In this document: piece by piece, positions 36,456-45,989 of the stretch
How positions within the stretch are numbered: position 1 is the stretch's first letter
How the letters are laid out: the number at the start of each line of letters is the position of its first letter
Source of the DNA: Planctomycetota bacterium
GTDB lineage: Bacteria > Planctomycetota > Planctomycetia > Gemmatales > Gemmataceae
Reading direction: 5' to 3'
DNA: 64,000 nt
Assembly (NCBI GenBank): GCA_016191165.1
Contig: JACPPF010000124.1
Location: 1-64,000 of the forward strand
Position numbers and translations under genes: made by a program
Notes under the pieces: generated by a model
Databases searched by the model: none
Seen by the model: only the letters and a program-made list of their open reading frames with translations
Told to the model about the DNA's origin: nothing

Positions 36456-39435
36456 TTGAGGTCTCTCTTGCGCTGATGGGTCTTTTGTCGTCACTCTGCA
36501 TCTGAAACGTCTTGGCGACATGCATGTTGATCCGGACGTCAAGTAACTCCGCTTCCCGTTTGGCAAGTTCCACCGCGTGGGGAGCATTCGCTAACGCGAT
36601 TTTCTTTGCCAGCAAGGTCCGCTCGATACCAAGTCGATTCAGTTCGGTTGCTTCATGACCGTTTGGCACAATCGGGAAAGTCGTCAGGTGTTTGATTTTC
36701 AGTTCCGCGAATACGCGACCACGGCGCGGTTCGATCGTTCGAAAATACCAAGTCATGAAATCGCTGTTGAGAAGGACGCAGAGACCATCGAGGTTCAGAG
36801 TGCAGGCGTTCTTCGGGAAAACGATGAAGAAGTTGTTGCTGGCATATCGACGTTCGCGATCCACAGCGGCGAGGACATAGTCGCCAGTGCGCCGCACAAG
36901 GATCTTGTCCTGATCGTACCACTCCGGATTACCGGCGTTCGCGTAACGCTCTCCCTTTCGGCTTTCGGGAATCGCGCTAAGGCGAATATATTTGCCCTCC
37001 CACCTCAAAAAATACGGCTGAATCTCACCCCGGCCAAAAAGCAGGGGCTTGCAGCTTTCATCCAACTTCTTCGCTACGAATAGCTGCTCCCGAATGTTGC
37101 CGCTATGAACGCCTTCATGTGCCTCGAAAAAATCCCCGAGGCGTGGACAGTCGGCGAGCTTGCGAACGATCGCACGCTTTTCCGGTGTGAGGTGCAGATT
37201 GAAAACGTACCGCGGGTTGGCCCAAAAATCCGCCTGTTTCAAAAGGTGCTTTAGCGGAGCTTCTGGGTCATGGACGTTAACACGCACGGTATGCCCGTTC
37301 GTCGGTTCAGATTTGCTGCCGACAATTGTAGCCGCGTCGATCACGGCATCGGCAAACGCCATCCCCCACCAATCAATGGCCTCAATCGCCAGATGGCGCA
37401 GAAGGTATTCCCGCGTTTCGATGTAATCCTTGAGCAACACGATGTCGGGAAGCACCATGCCGAACAGGCCACCCGGATGCGCCAATTCCACACCCTTTTG
37501 CACAAAAGGGCGGAACAAATCGTAAATTCCCTTGGCGGAAGGATACCGCTCCCAAACATACTTTTTGATGCCTTGTTCCTCGGCAATTTCCTTCTGACCC
37601 CATGGCGGATTCCCAATCACCGCGTCGAACCCGCCCGCGACCTCACCCCTGGCTGCATCCCCTCGCTTGCGCTCGGGGCTGGTAAGGGGCGAGGGGAAGA
37701 CCTGGGGAAACTCCGCGTGCCAGTCGAAGACGTTGATGCGGTAGCGTTCTTCCTCGCCGAAATCCAGCAACTGTTGGCCGTCGTAGAAGTCGGGGCCGAT
37801 CAGGCTGTTGCCGCACTTGATGTTGCTTGCCAAATCGGGCAGGGCGCGTTCGTGAAACAACAGGAGTTGGCGTTCGAGCGTTTGCTGCGACTCGCCTTCG
37901 AGCACCTTCAAGAGCAGCGAGAGCTTGGTGACCTCGACGGCTTGCGGGTCGATATCGACGCCGAAGATATTGTTGACGAGGATGCGTTTCCTTTCCTTGC
38001 TGGTGAGGAGCCAGGCGCCGCCGCGGCCCTGGAAGATTTCCTTCGTGTGTTTTTCCGGGCCGTCGTTGACGTACCAGTCGCGATGCCAGTCGAGCAGGAA
38101 TTGGTAGGCGCCGAGAAGGAAGGAGCCGGAGCCGCAGGCGGGGTCGAGGATTTTGAGCTTGCTGGCCTGGCGCGGAGTGAGGCCTGGCGCCGCCCCCTCA
38201 CCCCGACTCTCTCCCACAAGGGGAGAGGGAGAGGAGGTGCCGAGCAGTTTGCCAACGGTGTTCTTGACGATGTAATCGACGATGTACGTGGGCGTGTAGT
38301 AGACGCCGCCGGCCTTGCGGACTTCGGGCTTTTCCTCGACGACGGCGCGATGTCCCTCGGTGAGGCGGATGACCTTGCCGAGAAACTGCTCGTAGACCTG
38401 GCCGAGAATCTCGGCGGGGAGGACGGAGAATTCATACGGGCTATCGGGATAGTACAGGCTCTTGAAGATTTCCTTGAGCGGCCTGTCGTCGATGTTGAGC
38501 GCGGTCGTCAATTCGTCGGGCGGTTCCGAGCGGTCATGCTCCTTCGTGAAGTGAAACAGGCCGGAATTGTAGCGTTCGTCCGCCTTGCGGAAAAGTTCCT
38601 TGAGTCGGCCGTAGGTCGCGGTCCCGTTTTGCAGGGCGGCAAGCTGGCCGTACTGCTCGACGCCGCGATCCTCGCACATGCGCAGGAACAGGATGCGGTC
38701 GATGGTGACCTGCACGGCGTAATTGAGTTCGCGCTGGCTCAAGGCGGGATTGCGCAGGGCGATGTTCCTGGCCAATAGCTCGCGCCAGCCCTCGATTTCC
38801 TTGAGGAAGGCGGCATCGACCGTGGCGGTTCCTTTTTTGAGTTTCGATTTCTCGGCGTACTTGTCGAAGGAACCTCGGAGCACCGCGTCCTTGGAAAACG
38901 TCTCGGCAAGCCAATCCCATTGCTCGGCGTAGTCGGTGAACGTGAGATAGCGAATGCGCGCGGCCGAGGCCTTGTCGGTCTGCGCGGGTTTGCCGCGGCA
39001 ATCGTAGACGGCGAGTTCCTCGAAATCGGTGAGGATCGACAGCGGCAGTTTTGCGGACCAGGCATAGCGCCGCAGTTGAAACGCCGGCTCGGGCTCGGTC
39101 TTGAGATTGACGGAAGGCCGCTTGGCTTCCAGGAAGAACTTGCGCGTGCCGCCGACGCGGAAGCAGTAATCGGGCGCCTTGGTGACGCCGCCGATCTTGA
39201 TCGCGTCCTCGTGGATCACGTCCTTGTATGCTTCCGCGAAACCCTGCGTGTTGTCGATGTCCCAGCCCAGGCATTTGAAGAAGGGGTCGATGAACTCGCG
39301 GCGAACTTGCGCCTCGTTGTAGCCGTCCGAGCGGTAATCCTCGGCGTTGCGGGCGAAGCGGTCGATCAGGTCAAGGATTTCACGCGGAGCGCTCATGGGG
39401 GACACCGGGGCGAGGCCGTGTTTTTCTGAAGGCAT
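36421..39435 (-). CDS. Type IIG restriction-modification enzyme (Eco57I-like)
   Basis: 1,004 residues. N-terminal PD-(D/E)xK nuclease (APDY...FLEAK; Asp89, Glu103, Lys105), helical connector, N6-adenine methyltransferase with motif I ILDPACGSGSFLLG (about 430) and motif IV IGNPPWG (about 608), then a C-terminal target recognition region. One protein therefore cuts and methylates. Start 39435 has GGGAGG before it and overlaps the upstream stop (TAATG); ATG 39396 is closer to family starts. Two unrelated dispersed repeats are inserted in frame just before motif I and motif IV (see 38188-38238 and 37640-37697). Activity with those inserts is untested. Confidence 0.88.
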   Translation of the reverse strand: MPSEKHGLAPVSPMSAPREILDLIDRFARNAEDYRSDGYNEAQVRREFIDPFFKCLGWDIDNTQGFAEAYKDVIHEDAIKIGGVTKAPDYCFRVGGTRKFFLEAKRPSVNLKTEPEPAFQLRRYAWSAKLPLSILTDFEELAVYDCRGKPAQTDKASAARIRYLTFTDYAEQWDWLAETFSKDAVLRGSFDKYAEKSKLKKGTATVDAAFLKEIEGWRELLARNIALRNPALSQRELNYAVQVTIDRILFLRMCEDRGVEQYGQLAALQNGTATYGRLKELFRKADERYNSGLFHFTKEHDRSEPPDELTTALNIDDRPLKEIFKSLYYPDSPYEFSVLPAEILGQVYEQFLGKVIRLTEGHRAVVEEKPEVRKAGGVYYTPTYIVDYIVKNTVGKLLGTSSPSPLVGESRGEGAAPGLTPRQASKLKILDPACGSGSFLLGAYQFLLDWHRDWYVNDGPEKHTKEIFQGRGGAWLLTSKERKRILVNNIFGVDIDPQAVEVTKLSLLLKVLEGESQQTLERQLLLFHERALPDLASNIKCGNSLIGPDFYDGQQLLDFGEEERYRINVFDWHAEFPQVFPSPLTSPERKRGDAARGEVAGGFDAVIGNPPWGQKEIAEEQGIKKYVWERYPSAKGIYDLFRPFVQKGVELAHPGGLFGMVLPDIVLLKDYIETREYLLRHLAIEAIDWWGMAFADAVIDAATIVGSKSEPTNGHTVRVNVHDPEAPLKHLLKQADFWANPRYVFNLHLTPEKRAIVRKLADCPRLGDFFEAHEGVHSGNIREQLFVAKKLDESCKPLLFGRGEIQPYFLRWEGKYIRLSAIPESRKGERYANAGNPEWYDQDKILVRRTGDYVLAAVDRERRYASNNFFIVFPKNACTLNLDGLCVLLNSDFMTWYFRTIEPRRGRVFAELKIKHLTTFPIVPNGHEATELNRLGIERTLLAKKIALANAPHAVELAKREAELLDVRINMHVAKTFQMQSDDKRPISARETSNGKNEKTVLDR
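37640..37697. repeat. ACCAGCCC-type repeat inside the type IIG gene
   Basis: Outer arms CCTCACCCCT and AGGGGCGAGG (one mismatch) enclose CCCCTCGCTTGCGCTCGGGG and CTGGT, i.e. one arm of the palindrome family at 10683-10747. It encodes PLTSPERKRGDAARGEVA directly before the catalytic NPPW motif. Confidence 0.8.
38188..38238. repeat. CTCTCCC hairpin repeat inside the type IIG gene
   Basis: The stem CTCTCCC / GGGAGAG with a short ACAAG loop is flanked by CCCCTCACCCCGAC. It encodes TSSPSPLVGESRGEGAAPG between KNTVGKLLG and LTPRQASKLKILDPACGSG, just before SAM motif I. No second copy occurs in this window. Confidence 0.75.
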
Positions 39436-40763
39436 TACAGCCCATTCACCTCCCAGCCCTTTCGATAGCGACGCCTCACGAGGGCGTTGGCATCCTTGTT
39501 GTTGGTGACTTGCAGTTTGGCGCCGTCCCAGTTGAGGGTGGTTTTCACGAAGCGCGTGGCCAGGCAGCCGAGCAACACGGATTCGGTGAGATTGCCGGAA
39601 TAGTCGAACGGGGTCGAGGTGCGTCCGACGCCGCGGCAGGCGTCCACCCATTCGAGGTAGTGATCGCGGTTGCCGGGGTTGGGGCGTTTGTAATCGCGGA
39701 ATTTTTCTTCGGGCAGGAGGATCGGTGCTGCGATGTAGGGGGAATACAGGACGCCGTCGGTGCCGATGTAGAGGGAGCCCTGGCCGCTGAGGTTACGTTT
39801 GCCGATACGATTGCGCACCTCGGCGGGGGGCCGGGCGGAGCCGTCGTACCAGGTGAGTGTGACGCGGTCGGTGGTGACCTTGGTGCCGGGGAAGGTGTAG
39901 CGGACGATGCAATGCAGGCCCCAGTTGTGCGCATTGGGCGCACCGGCTTCGGCGCGGACGGAAATCGGCTGAGTCAAGGACAGCGAGCTGAAGACCGGAT
40001 CGAGAATGTGGCAGCCCATGTCTCCGAAGGTGCCGGTGCCGAAGTCGAGGCGTTTGCGCCAGTTGCCCGGGTGGTAGTAGCCGCCGGCGATGAAGTCGCG
40101 CGAGGCGGCGACACCGAGCCAGTGGTCCCAGTTGAAGTTGGCGGGGACGGGGTCTTTGCGGTTGGGCCTGGCGGCGGCGTCGCCCCAGGTCTTGTCGCTC
40201 CAGCTATGGACTTCACGCACCTTGCCGATGGCGCCGCCCTGGATCATGGCGACGACCGTGCGATGCACGACGTGGGAGTGAATCTGGATGCCCATCTGCG
40301 AAACGATGCGGCGATCGCGGGCGACGCGCGTCAGTTGCCTGGCTTCGTAGATCGTTTGCGTGAGCGGCTTTTGCGTGTAGACGTGCAGGCCCTGCTGCAT
40401 GGCGCGCATGGTGATCGGGGCGTGCATGTGGTCGGGCGTGGAGATGTTGCAGGAGTTCAGGCCCTTTTCCTTATCGAGCAGTTGCCGCCAGTCTTGATAA
40501 ACGCGCACATTGGGGAAGCGCTTGCGTACGGCGGCGACGCGGGACAGATCGACCTCGGCCACGGCGACGAGGCGCAGGTTCTTGCTCGCGGTCAACGAGC
40601 CGATGTCTGACAAGGCCATGCCGTTGGCGCCGAAACTGGCGTGGTTGAGCGTTTCGTTGGGCTTGGCCAGGCTCATGTCACTGAAGACAAAAGGCACGGC
40701 GATGCCGGCGGCGGCCATCGTCTTCATGGCGCCGCGGCGCGTAAGGCGCGAGGGAGTAGTCAT
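39435..40763 (-). CDS. Gfo/Idh/MocA-family oxidoreductase, exported
   Basis: 442 residues. A Tat-like leader (TRRGAMKTMAAAGIAVPFVF) precedes an NAD(P)-binding domain (RLVAVAEVDLSRVAAVRKRF, CNISTPDHMHAPITMRAMQQ) and the conserved EKP-like motif, here TQKPLTQTIYEA, where Glu is replaced by Gln. HPGNWRKRLDFGTGTFGDMGCHILD is the usual C-terminal region. GAGGAGC precedes ATG 40763. Large Tat-exported Gfo/Idh families are typical of planctomycetes; substrate unknown, probably a sugar or cyclitol. Confidence 0.88.
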   Translation of the reverse strand: MTTPSRLTRRGAMKTMAAAGIAVPFVFSDMSLAKPNETLNHASFGANGMALSDIGSLTASKNLRLVAVAEVDLSRVAAVRKRFPNVRVYQDWRQLLDKEKGLNSCNISTPDHMHAPITMRAMQQGLHVYTQKPLTQTIYEARQLTRVARDRRIVSQMGIQIHSHVVHRTVVAMIQGGAIGKVREVHSWSDKTWGDAAARPNRKDPVPANFNWDHWLGVAASRDFIAGGYYHPGNWRKRLDFGTGTFGDMGCHILDPVFSSLSLTQPISVRAEAGAPNAHNWGLHCIVRYTFPGTKVTTDRVTLTWYDGSARPPAEVRNRIGKRNLSGQGSLYIGTDGVLYSPYIAAPILLPEEKFRDYKRPNPGNRDHYLEWVDACRGVGRTSTPFDYSGNLTESVLLGCLATRFVKTTLNWDGAKLQVTNNKDANALVRRRYRKGWEVNGL

Positions 40764-40891
40764 CGTTAGTAGCTCCTCAAGAGAGTTAGTTTTCGCCGTC
40801 CACGTACGGGAGGGGCACGTGAAGATATACGATAACGCGCTGGGCGGGGAAATGCCAGCAAATCGCCAAAAACATGGCGTGGCGGGGCGCA

Positions 40892-43800
40892 TCAATCCTT
40901 GCCGTTGGTCCGCGCTTGGCCGACCGGCAAAACGATGGAGGCATCTTGCAGGCAGGCGGCGAAACGTGACAGGTGTCGCGTTTCAATTTCCAGATCTGGG
41001 GACTTCAGATTCTCGACCGGGCCCTTTGAACTAACACGCTGGCTGAGCGTTCGAGCATCGCCGAAAACGTAAAGCCGCGAGCAAGCCAGAGTCAAGCCAA
41101 GGGGAAATTCGCGAACGTTCTCCCCGAACGCGACGGTGCGCTGAGGGTTGCTGCGCGTCATGGACAGCAGCACGAATTCAAACTCGCGCTGGTGCAGAGC
41201 GCTTGGCAACGCGATTTCAAGGGGAAAGGTACAGGAACGAAGCAGTTCGGACTGGGTGACAAGGCGCCGTAGCAATTCAACCTGCCCCGCGTAAAGGGCA
41301 ACGACCGCAACGCGATCTTTCGTACTGGGATGTTCGCGCGCCCACCCTTCGAGTTTGCCGATCAAGGCCTGAGCTTCGGCGTAGTTGACATATCCCCGGC
41401 CAGGCAGGCCGTGCCGAAGTCCCGCGGGTAGCGCTTCGGAACTGCGGCTCGCGGAGAGGTCAAGTTCGTAGGCGGCATGCGCCTGACCGTTGCCTGTGCT
41501 CGCGGGCACGGCGATGAAAAGAAAGGAACCGGCCGTCGCAGGCGCTGGGGAGGCGACCCAATCTCCGGGCTGAATAACGCCTTGCACGATTTTCGCGAGG
41601 GCACCATCGAAACGAAACGGCGTTTGCAGGAAGACCTTTCTTTCTGTGTCAACAAGGGCGAGATGGCGTCGCAGCCAGGCGTGCGCCGCGGCGCGATCCC
41701 AACTACCGGCGTGATCGAACTCGATGCACTGCGCGACGCCGGATACCGCGCACTCGGTGGCGGTGACGCCGAGACGTACGCCGGGCTCGATCTCGATCCA
41801 GGAGTGGATTCGGCCTGTGCGGGGGCCAAGATGGCAGACCTGATAACGCCCGTCGTCGCTCCACCATACGGTGAGCCCTTGCGTCTGCACAGGGAACTCC
41901 TGAACCTCGCGAACCATGAACGCCACGGCGTCCCCGAAGGAGCAATCCGGAGCGAAGATCACCTGGGCAAGGCAGGGCTGTGAGGACGGCCGGTGCAAGA
42001 TACACAATTCGATATCGGGAGCGCCCACCAGACTTTCGCTTTCGAGGTGCTGGACATCGTCCCCGGTAAGGGGAAACAGCTGGCAGACCAGGCGACCGTT
42101 GTCGCGCTTCCAGGCGCCCGGCCAACGATTCAGTTCACGGCCAGTTGCTTTCCAAAGGCGGTTCCAGCACGGCAACGATTTGGCGGGACTTCCGGGACGA
42201 CTGATTCGGCTGTTTTTCTCCGGGGCCGCGGCCGCAGGCAAGGGGTCCGCGATTGTCCGTCCGACCAAGACACACCGGTGGGCCGCGGCCGCGAGTCTCA
42301 GGAGCTCGTCCTCCGCAAGTTGCTCTGCGTCTTCAACGATGAGAAGATCCACCGGGGCGTCGGCGGCCTTGCGAAATTTGGGGTCCGCAGTCCACTGGCG
42401 GATCGTGCCCGCCAGGATATTGGCATAGCCAGGCAGACGCGAGGTCAAAAGTGCCCCGGACTCTTCGACGAAGTGGCGCCACTGGTTCGCGAATTGACAA
42501 AGCCGTTCGTCGGCCGATTTCGCCTCGCGCCAACGCTTTTGGGCCTGTTCCACGGCCGCGAGCGTTTTTTCAATTGGACCCGTGTTGAGCCGAAGGCAAA
42601 GGGTGTGCCAGGCTTCGTCGAGTTTTTGCTTTTCGGCCTCGAGTGCGCGGCTTTGTTGTTGAAAGACCTGGGTGCGGGCGCGGACTTCGCATTCGACGAG
42701 TTCTGCGCGTTCCTTCGCGAAGGCGTGTCTGATCTGATTCAGTTCCGCTGTTTTGCATTCAACCAAACCGGCAATCTGTTGGCATCGTGCCGTGGCGTCG
42801 GGTTGTTTCGCCAGGAGGCCTTCGGTCTCAAGTATGAGCTTGCCGTTGAACAGATTGATCCAGAAGGCGAGCGTCCAGAACCGGCCATGCTTTTTCGCAA
42901 GGTAAGCAGGCGTCAATAGTGCGACGTGCGAAGCCAGCTCGGCGCATTCCTTTTCCGCTTGAGCCAGTTCCTTCTGGTGGCCATGCAGTTCAGCGACCAG
43001 TCGGGCTTCGGCCAGATCCGAGGTCGCTTTCGCGTTAGCCAGCCGGCGGGCGAGATCGGAGTCGTGGTTTCCCGCGCCGAGGTCCGCTTCGACGCTTGGG
43101 CGAAGGTTGGAAATCTGAGTGTTCAGTTCTTCGGCTTGCCGATTCAGTGCGGTAGCGGAATTCAGGCAGTTTTGCAATTCGCGCCAGAGCGGCTCCCTTT
43201 CGGACTGCTGCTGGCAGGTGGAGTCGGCGCGTTCGAAGTTAGCGCGGGCGCCGGCCAGGGTGCGCTCAAGGAACATACGCTCCTGACTACCGAGGGTGAG
43301 ACGCTGAAGCCAGGGCGGCAGGTGTTCCGTCTTTTCCGACGAATCGAGAAAACGAATTGCCAGGGCGTCCTCGTGGTCAATCAGGCGTTGCAGGACCACG
43401 TCAATTGAAGCGGGATGGGTAGCAAGAAAAAGCACCCGCCGGCGCAGGCGGGCGGTCTGACGAAGGATTTCTGCCACAACGCGAGATTTTCCTGTTCCGG
43501 GTAAACCTTGCAGCAAGAATAGGTCCGGAGTCGCAATCGCCCGTGCCACGGCTTGACGCTGCAGATCGTCCAGCTCCAGATCGAAAAAAGGCAGCGCCTC
43601 GCCCTCCGGCGTGGGGAGTTCGCCGGGCTTTTCCGCGAGGATGCGCGTCATCGCGGCGAGGGCGGCGGTCTCGGCTGGCGGCGCTTGCGCCGGTTTGACC
43701 CCATTGGAAACCGGAGGAAGTTGGTGCGGATACAGGACGCCTTGACGATGGGCCAGGCCGATTGCGTCAGCACGTTGCGGAGCGCTGGCATGGCCGAACC

Positions 43801-43903
43801 AGTCTTCCCAAGAAAACGAGGCGGCGCGTTCCAAACCGGTGGCGACACCGGGGGGGACCGGCGCAACATTGGTTCCTGGGGATGACTTCTGCCAAACCGT
43901 CAT
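40892..43903 (-). CDS. SF1 helicase-like ATPase with long coiled coil
   Basis: 1,003 residues. LQRQAVARAI precedes Walker A GLPGTGKS (133-140); LLIVEDAEQL (about 528) stands for the DEAx motif; VVALYAGQVELLRRLV and LTLACSRLYVFGD near the end match motifs V/VI of Upf1/DNA2-type SF1 proteins. Residues about 250-500 are coiled coil inserted between the motifs. ATGA overlap couples it to the small gene upstream. Nucleic acid substrate and role are unknown; defence or RNA metabolism both fit. Confidence 0.75.
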   Translation of the reverse strand: MTVWQKSSPGTNVAPVPPGVATGLERAASFSWEDWFGHASAPQRADAIGLAHRQGVLYPHQLPPVSNGVKPAQAPPAETAALAAMTRILAEKPGELPTPEGEALPFFDLELDDLQRQAVARAIATPDLFLLQGLPGTGKSRVVAEILRQTARLRRRVLFLATHPASIDVVLQRLIDHEDALAIRFLDSSEKTEHLPPWLQRLTLGSQERMFLERTLAGARANFERADSTCQQQSEREPLWRELQNCLNSATALNRQAEELNTQISNLRPSVEADLGAGNHDSDLARRLANAKATSDLAEARLVAELHGHQKELAQAEKECAELASHVALLTPAYLAKKHGRFWTLAFWINLFNGKLILETEGLLAKQPDATARCQQIAGLVECKTAELNQIRHAFAKERAELVECEVRARTQVFQQQSRALEAEKQKLDEAWHTLCLRLNTGPIEKTLAAVEQAQKRWREAKSADERLCQFANQWRHFVEESGALLTSRLPGYANILAGTIRQWTADPKFRKAADAPVDLLIVEDAEQLAEDELLRLAAAAHRCVLVGRTIADPLPAAAAPEKNSRISRPGSPAKSLPCWNRLWKATGRELNRWPGAWKRDNGRLVCQLFPLTGDDVQHLESESLVGAPDIELCILHRPSSQPCLAQVIFAPDCSFGDAVAFMVREVQEFPVQTQGLTVWWSDDGRYQVCHLGPRTGRIHSWIEIEPGVRLGVTATECAVSGVAQCIEFDHAGSWDRAAAHAWLRRHLALVDTERKVFLQTPFRFDGALAKIVQGVIQPGDWVASPAPATAGSFLFIAVPASTGNGQAHAAYELDLSASRSSEALPAGLRHGLPGRGYVNYAEAQALIGKLEGWAREHPSTKDRVAVVALYAGQVELLRRLVTQSELLRSCTFPLEIALPSALHQREFEFVLLSMTRSNPQRTVAFGENVREFPLGLTLACSRLYVFGDARTLSQRVSSKGPVENLKSPDLEIETRHLSRFAACLQDASIVLPVGQARTNGKD

Positions 43904-44109
43904 GACGCGTCCTCGGTCCGGCTTCGTTTGGGCGGGCTGAACGATTGTGGAATCACCTTCGACATGGAATTTCCTTTGCTAGTGGCCGCGATGGCAACCC
44001 AACCAGGCGGCTCGCCCTGGATGGGTCGTGTCACCATGCCTTGCCTGGCCACGGAACCCTCGGGAAAAAGCGGCGAGGGGACGAGTTCACGCAAAAATTG
44101 GTCCTTCAA
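43900..44109 (-). CDS. Small protein coupled to the SF1 helicase-like gene
   Basis: 69 residues from TTG 44109 with AGGAC seven bases before it, and a stop overlapping the helicase start by ATGA. The middle (PIQGEPPGWVAIAATSKGNS) looks structured. No family recognised. The coupling argues for a joint function. Confidence 0.5.
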   Translation of the reverse strand: MKDQFLRELVPSPLFPEGSVARQGMVTRPIQGEPPGWVAIAATSKGNSMSKVIPQSFSPPKRSRTEDAS

Positions 44110-44456
44110 GATTTGTCCTGGTTGGGGGAATGCGTCCTCGGATCCTGCGGACGAAAAAAGCGTTGATAACGCCGCGGGGCGATTCCCGCGGTAAGCTTCA
44201 AGCTGCGCGGGTCAACTATTAGACGCTTGCACTGCTACAAAGTATCGGGATTATTCGGTTTTCACAAGAAAAAATATGATGAAATTCCTGTTTTCTCCTC
44301 ATGCGCGGCCGATTGATGCTTTCACTGCAACGCAAAAGGTCCCACAGGGCTCGGTTTTCAGGTAACTGGTCCGTTTCAAACATGTCAGTTGTTTCGAGCC
44401 CGACGATTGGCGGCAATTACCTGGCCAGAAACCCTGGCCAACCGCGAATTCGCCGC
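44110..44456. other. Gap upstream of the helicase operon
   Basis: 347 bases between the helicase operon and the 3' end of the transglutaminase gene. It is AT-richer around 44220-44300 and probably holds the operon promoter; I see no repeat, hairpin with T-run, or convincing gene. Confidence 0.4.
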
Positions 44457-45989
44457 CTACCTGTTTTCCGCTCCGAGCACCTCGATGCTCACCCGGCCAA
44501 CCACGCGAATGACGGGGAAAATCGGTGTCATCGTCCGTTCATCGTGCCAACTGTGATCGGTAATCTTCAGGTGGGTCGCGCCGACATAGCCCTTGCCCAA
44601 CGTCGCATCGAGCGGGATCCATCGGCCCTTGACCCAGACCTCCGCCCACATGTGGAAGGCAAAGCACGGCGCCCCTTTGACGTCCGCGTAGATCAAACCG
44701 ATCGCGGTGCGGCTCGGCACCTTTGCCGCCCGGCACATCGCCACCGTCAGCATGGCGTATTCCGTACAGTCCCCCTCCAGGGTACGAGCCACATGGTCCG
44801 CGGTTGCCAAGGCCTCCTGCGCGGTAACACGCATGTTATTGTGAACCCAGCGCTCGATCCTCCGCGCTTTTTGCCAGGGATCGGTTTCCTCCCCTATCGC
44901 CTTCCGAGAGAGTTCCATGACTTTGGCATCGTCACTGGTGATAAAGTAGGAGCTTTGAAGAAATTCGGCATCTGGGGCATTTTTCTCCTTTCCCCCGCCA
45001 GCCAGGTTGCTTGCCTTGACATGAAGTTCAAAGGTGTTTCCTTGCACATTCTTCACCTGTTGTCGATCATCGCGGGAAAACGTGCTGGCCGGATCGTCGT
45101 CGTTGCGGATCGTAACGCGATAGCGGGCCGCGGCCGTCTCGTAAGGTTTCAAGATGCGATTCTTGAGGCGCACGAGTTGACTGATGCCAATATCTGTCAG
45201 CTTGGCGATGGGCGCCGGCGCGAGGGCTTTTTCGCGGGTCGTGCGGTACATGACGAGCGGCCCCAGTCCGGGGACTTCCACCTCGGTCTTCACGGGTTCA
45301 AAGTTTTCGTCAAACCAGGTAAGTGAAATCGGCAGTTGAATCTTGTCGATCTTGTCAGAGCCGCGTTTGAAATCGACTTTCTGCGGAATCGTTTCCACCA
45401 ACAGCAGTTTTCGTTTTTCGCGACTGCCCTTGAGAGCCACTTCGCGATAGCCCTTCACGACCATCTCGGTCTTGAGCACCAGGTTGATGGTCGGTTCAAA
45501 ACTGGCAAAGCTGATTTTTTCTCCGGGCTTGGCCTTTCTGTCCTTCAACAGCGTCTGTTGCTTGTAAAGTCCCACGACGTCGCTGTTCCAGGGGGCTGGC
45601 TTGAGTGGCGTCTTGCCGTTCAGAGTCAGGCGTAGGAGCTTGCCGACCACGGTTCCCTCGACTTGAAGGCGTTGTTGTTTCCCAAGATATTGCTTCATGA
45701 AGACGGCGGTCACCGTCCCGTCCGCGGTTTCGATGGTGCCGGTGTCCATGGCCATTTCAACGATGTCGCTAAAGCGTTTCACCCGCAGGCGCAATTCGAC
45801 GGTGGTGCGAATAAGTTTGACGCCGTCGGCCTCGTATTCGCGAGCGGTCGTACGGACATGCCCGGCCTTGCCATCGCCCAGGAAGGCGATCTCCCAGGTG
45901 TCCATGAGGATTTTTCCCGCGTCACCGGTTGCCAAGGCCGGGCCGGCGCACAAAATCCAGGCAAGAAACGATGGGATTAAAGGACGCAT
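44457..45989 (-). CDS. Exported transglutaminase-like protein
   Basis: 510 residues with a signal peptide (PLIPSFLAWILCAGPALA). The C-terminal third has the catalytic triad context: Cys about 407 in EGDCTEYAML, His about 445 in FAFHMWAEVW, Asp about 458 in IPLDATLG. The N-terminal two thirds are beta-rich, without a known name to me. Such proteins may be periplasmic proteases or crosslinkers. ATG 45989 is chosen for the signal peptide. Confidence 0.85.
   Translation of the reverse strand: MRPLIPSFLAWILCAGPALATGDAGKILMDTWEIAFLGDGKAGHVRTTAREYEADGVKLIRTTVELRLRVKRFSDIVEMAMDTGTIETADGTVTAVFMKQYLGKQQRLQVEGTVVGKLLRLTLNGKTPLKPAPWNSDVVGLYKQQTLLKDRKAKPGEKISFASFEPTINLVLKTEMVVKGYREVALKGSREKRKLLLVETIPQKVDFKRGSDKIDKIQLPISLTWFDENFEPVKTEVEVPGLGPLVMYRTTREKALAPAPIAKLTDIGISQLVRLKNRILKPYETAAARYRVTIRNDDDPASTFSRDDRQQVKNVQGNTFELHVKASNLAGGGKEKNAPDAEFLQSSYFITSDDAKVMELSRKAIGEETDPWQKARRIERWVHNNMRVTAQEALATADHVARTLEGDCTEYAMLTVAMCRAAKVPSRTAIGLIYADVKGAPCFAFHMWAEVWVKGRWIPLDATLGKGYVGATHLKITDHSWHDERTMTPIFPVIRVVGRVSIEVLGAENR

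Noticed and set aside
37270-38778. 502-codon frame antisense to the type IIG gene
   Set aside because: Composition-driven shadow; the minus strand has all restriction-modification motifs.
39510-40610. 366-codon frame antisense to the Gfo/Idh gene
   Set aside because: Gly/Ala/Val-rich shadow without motifs.
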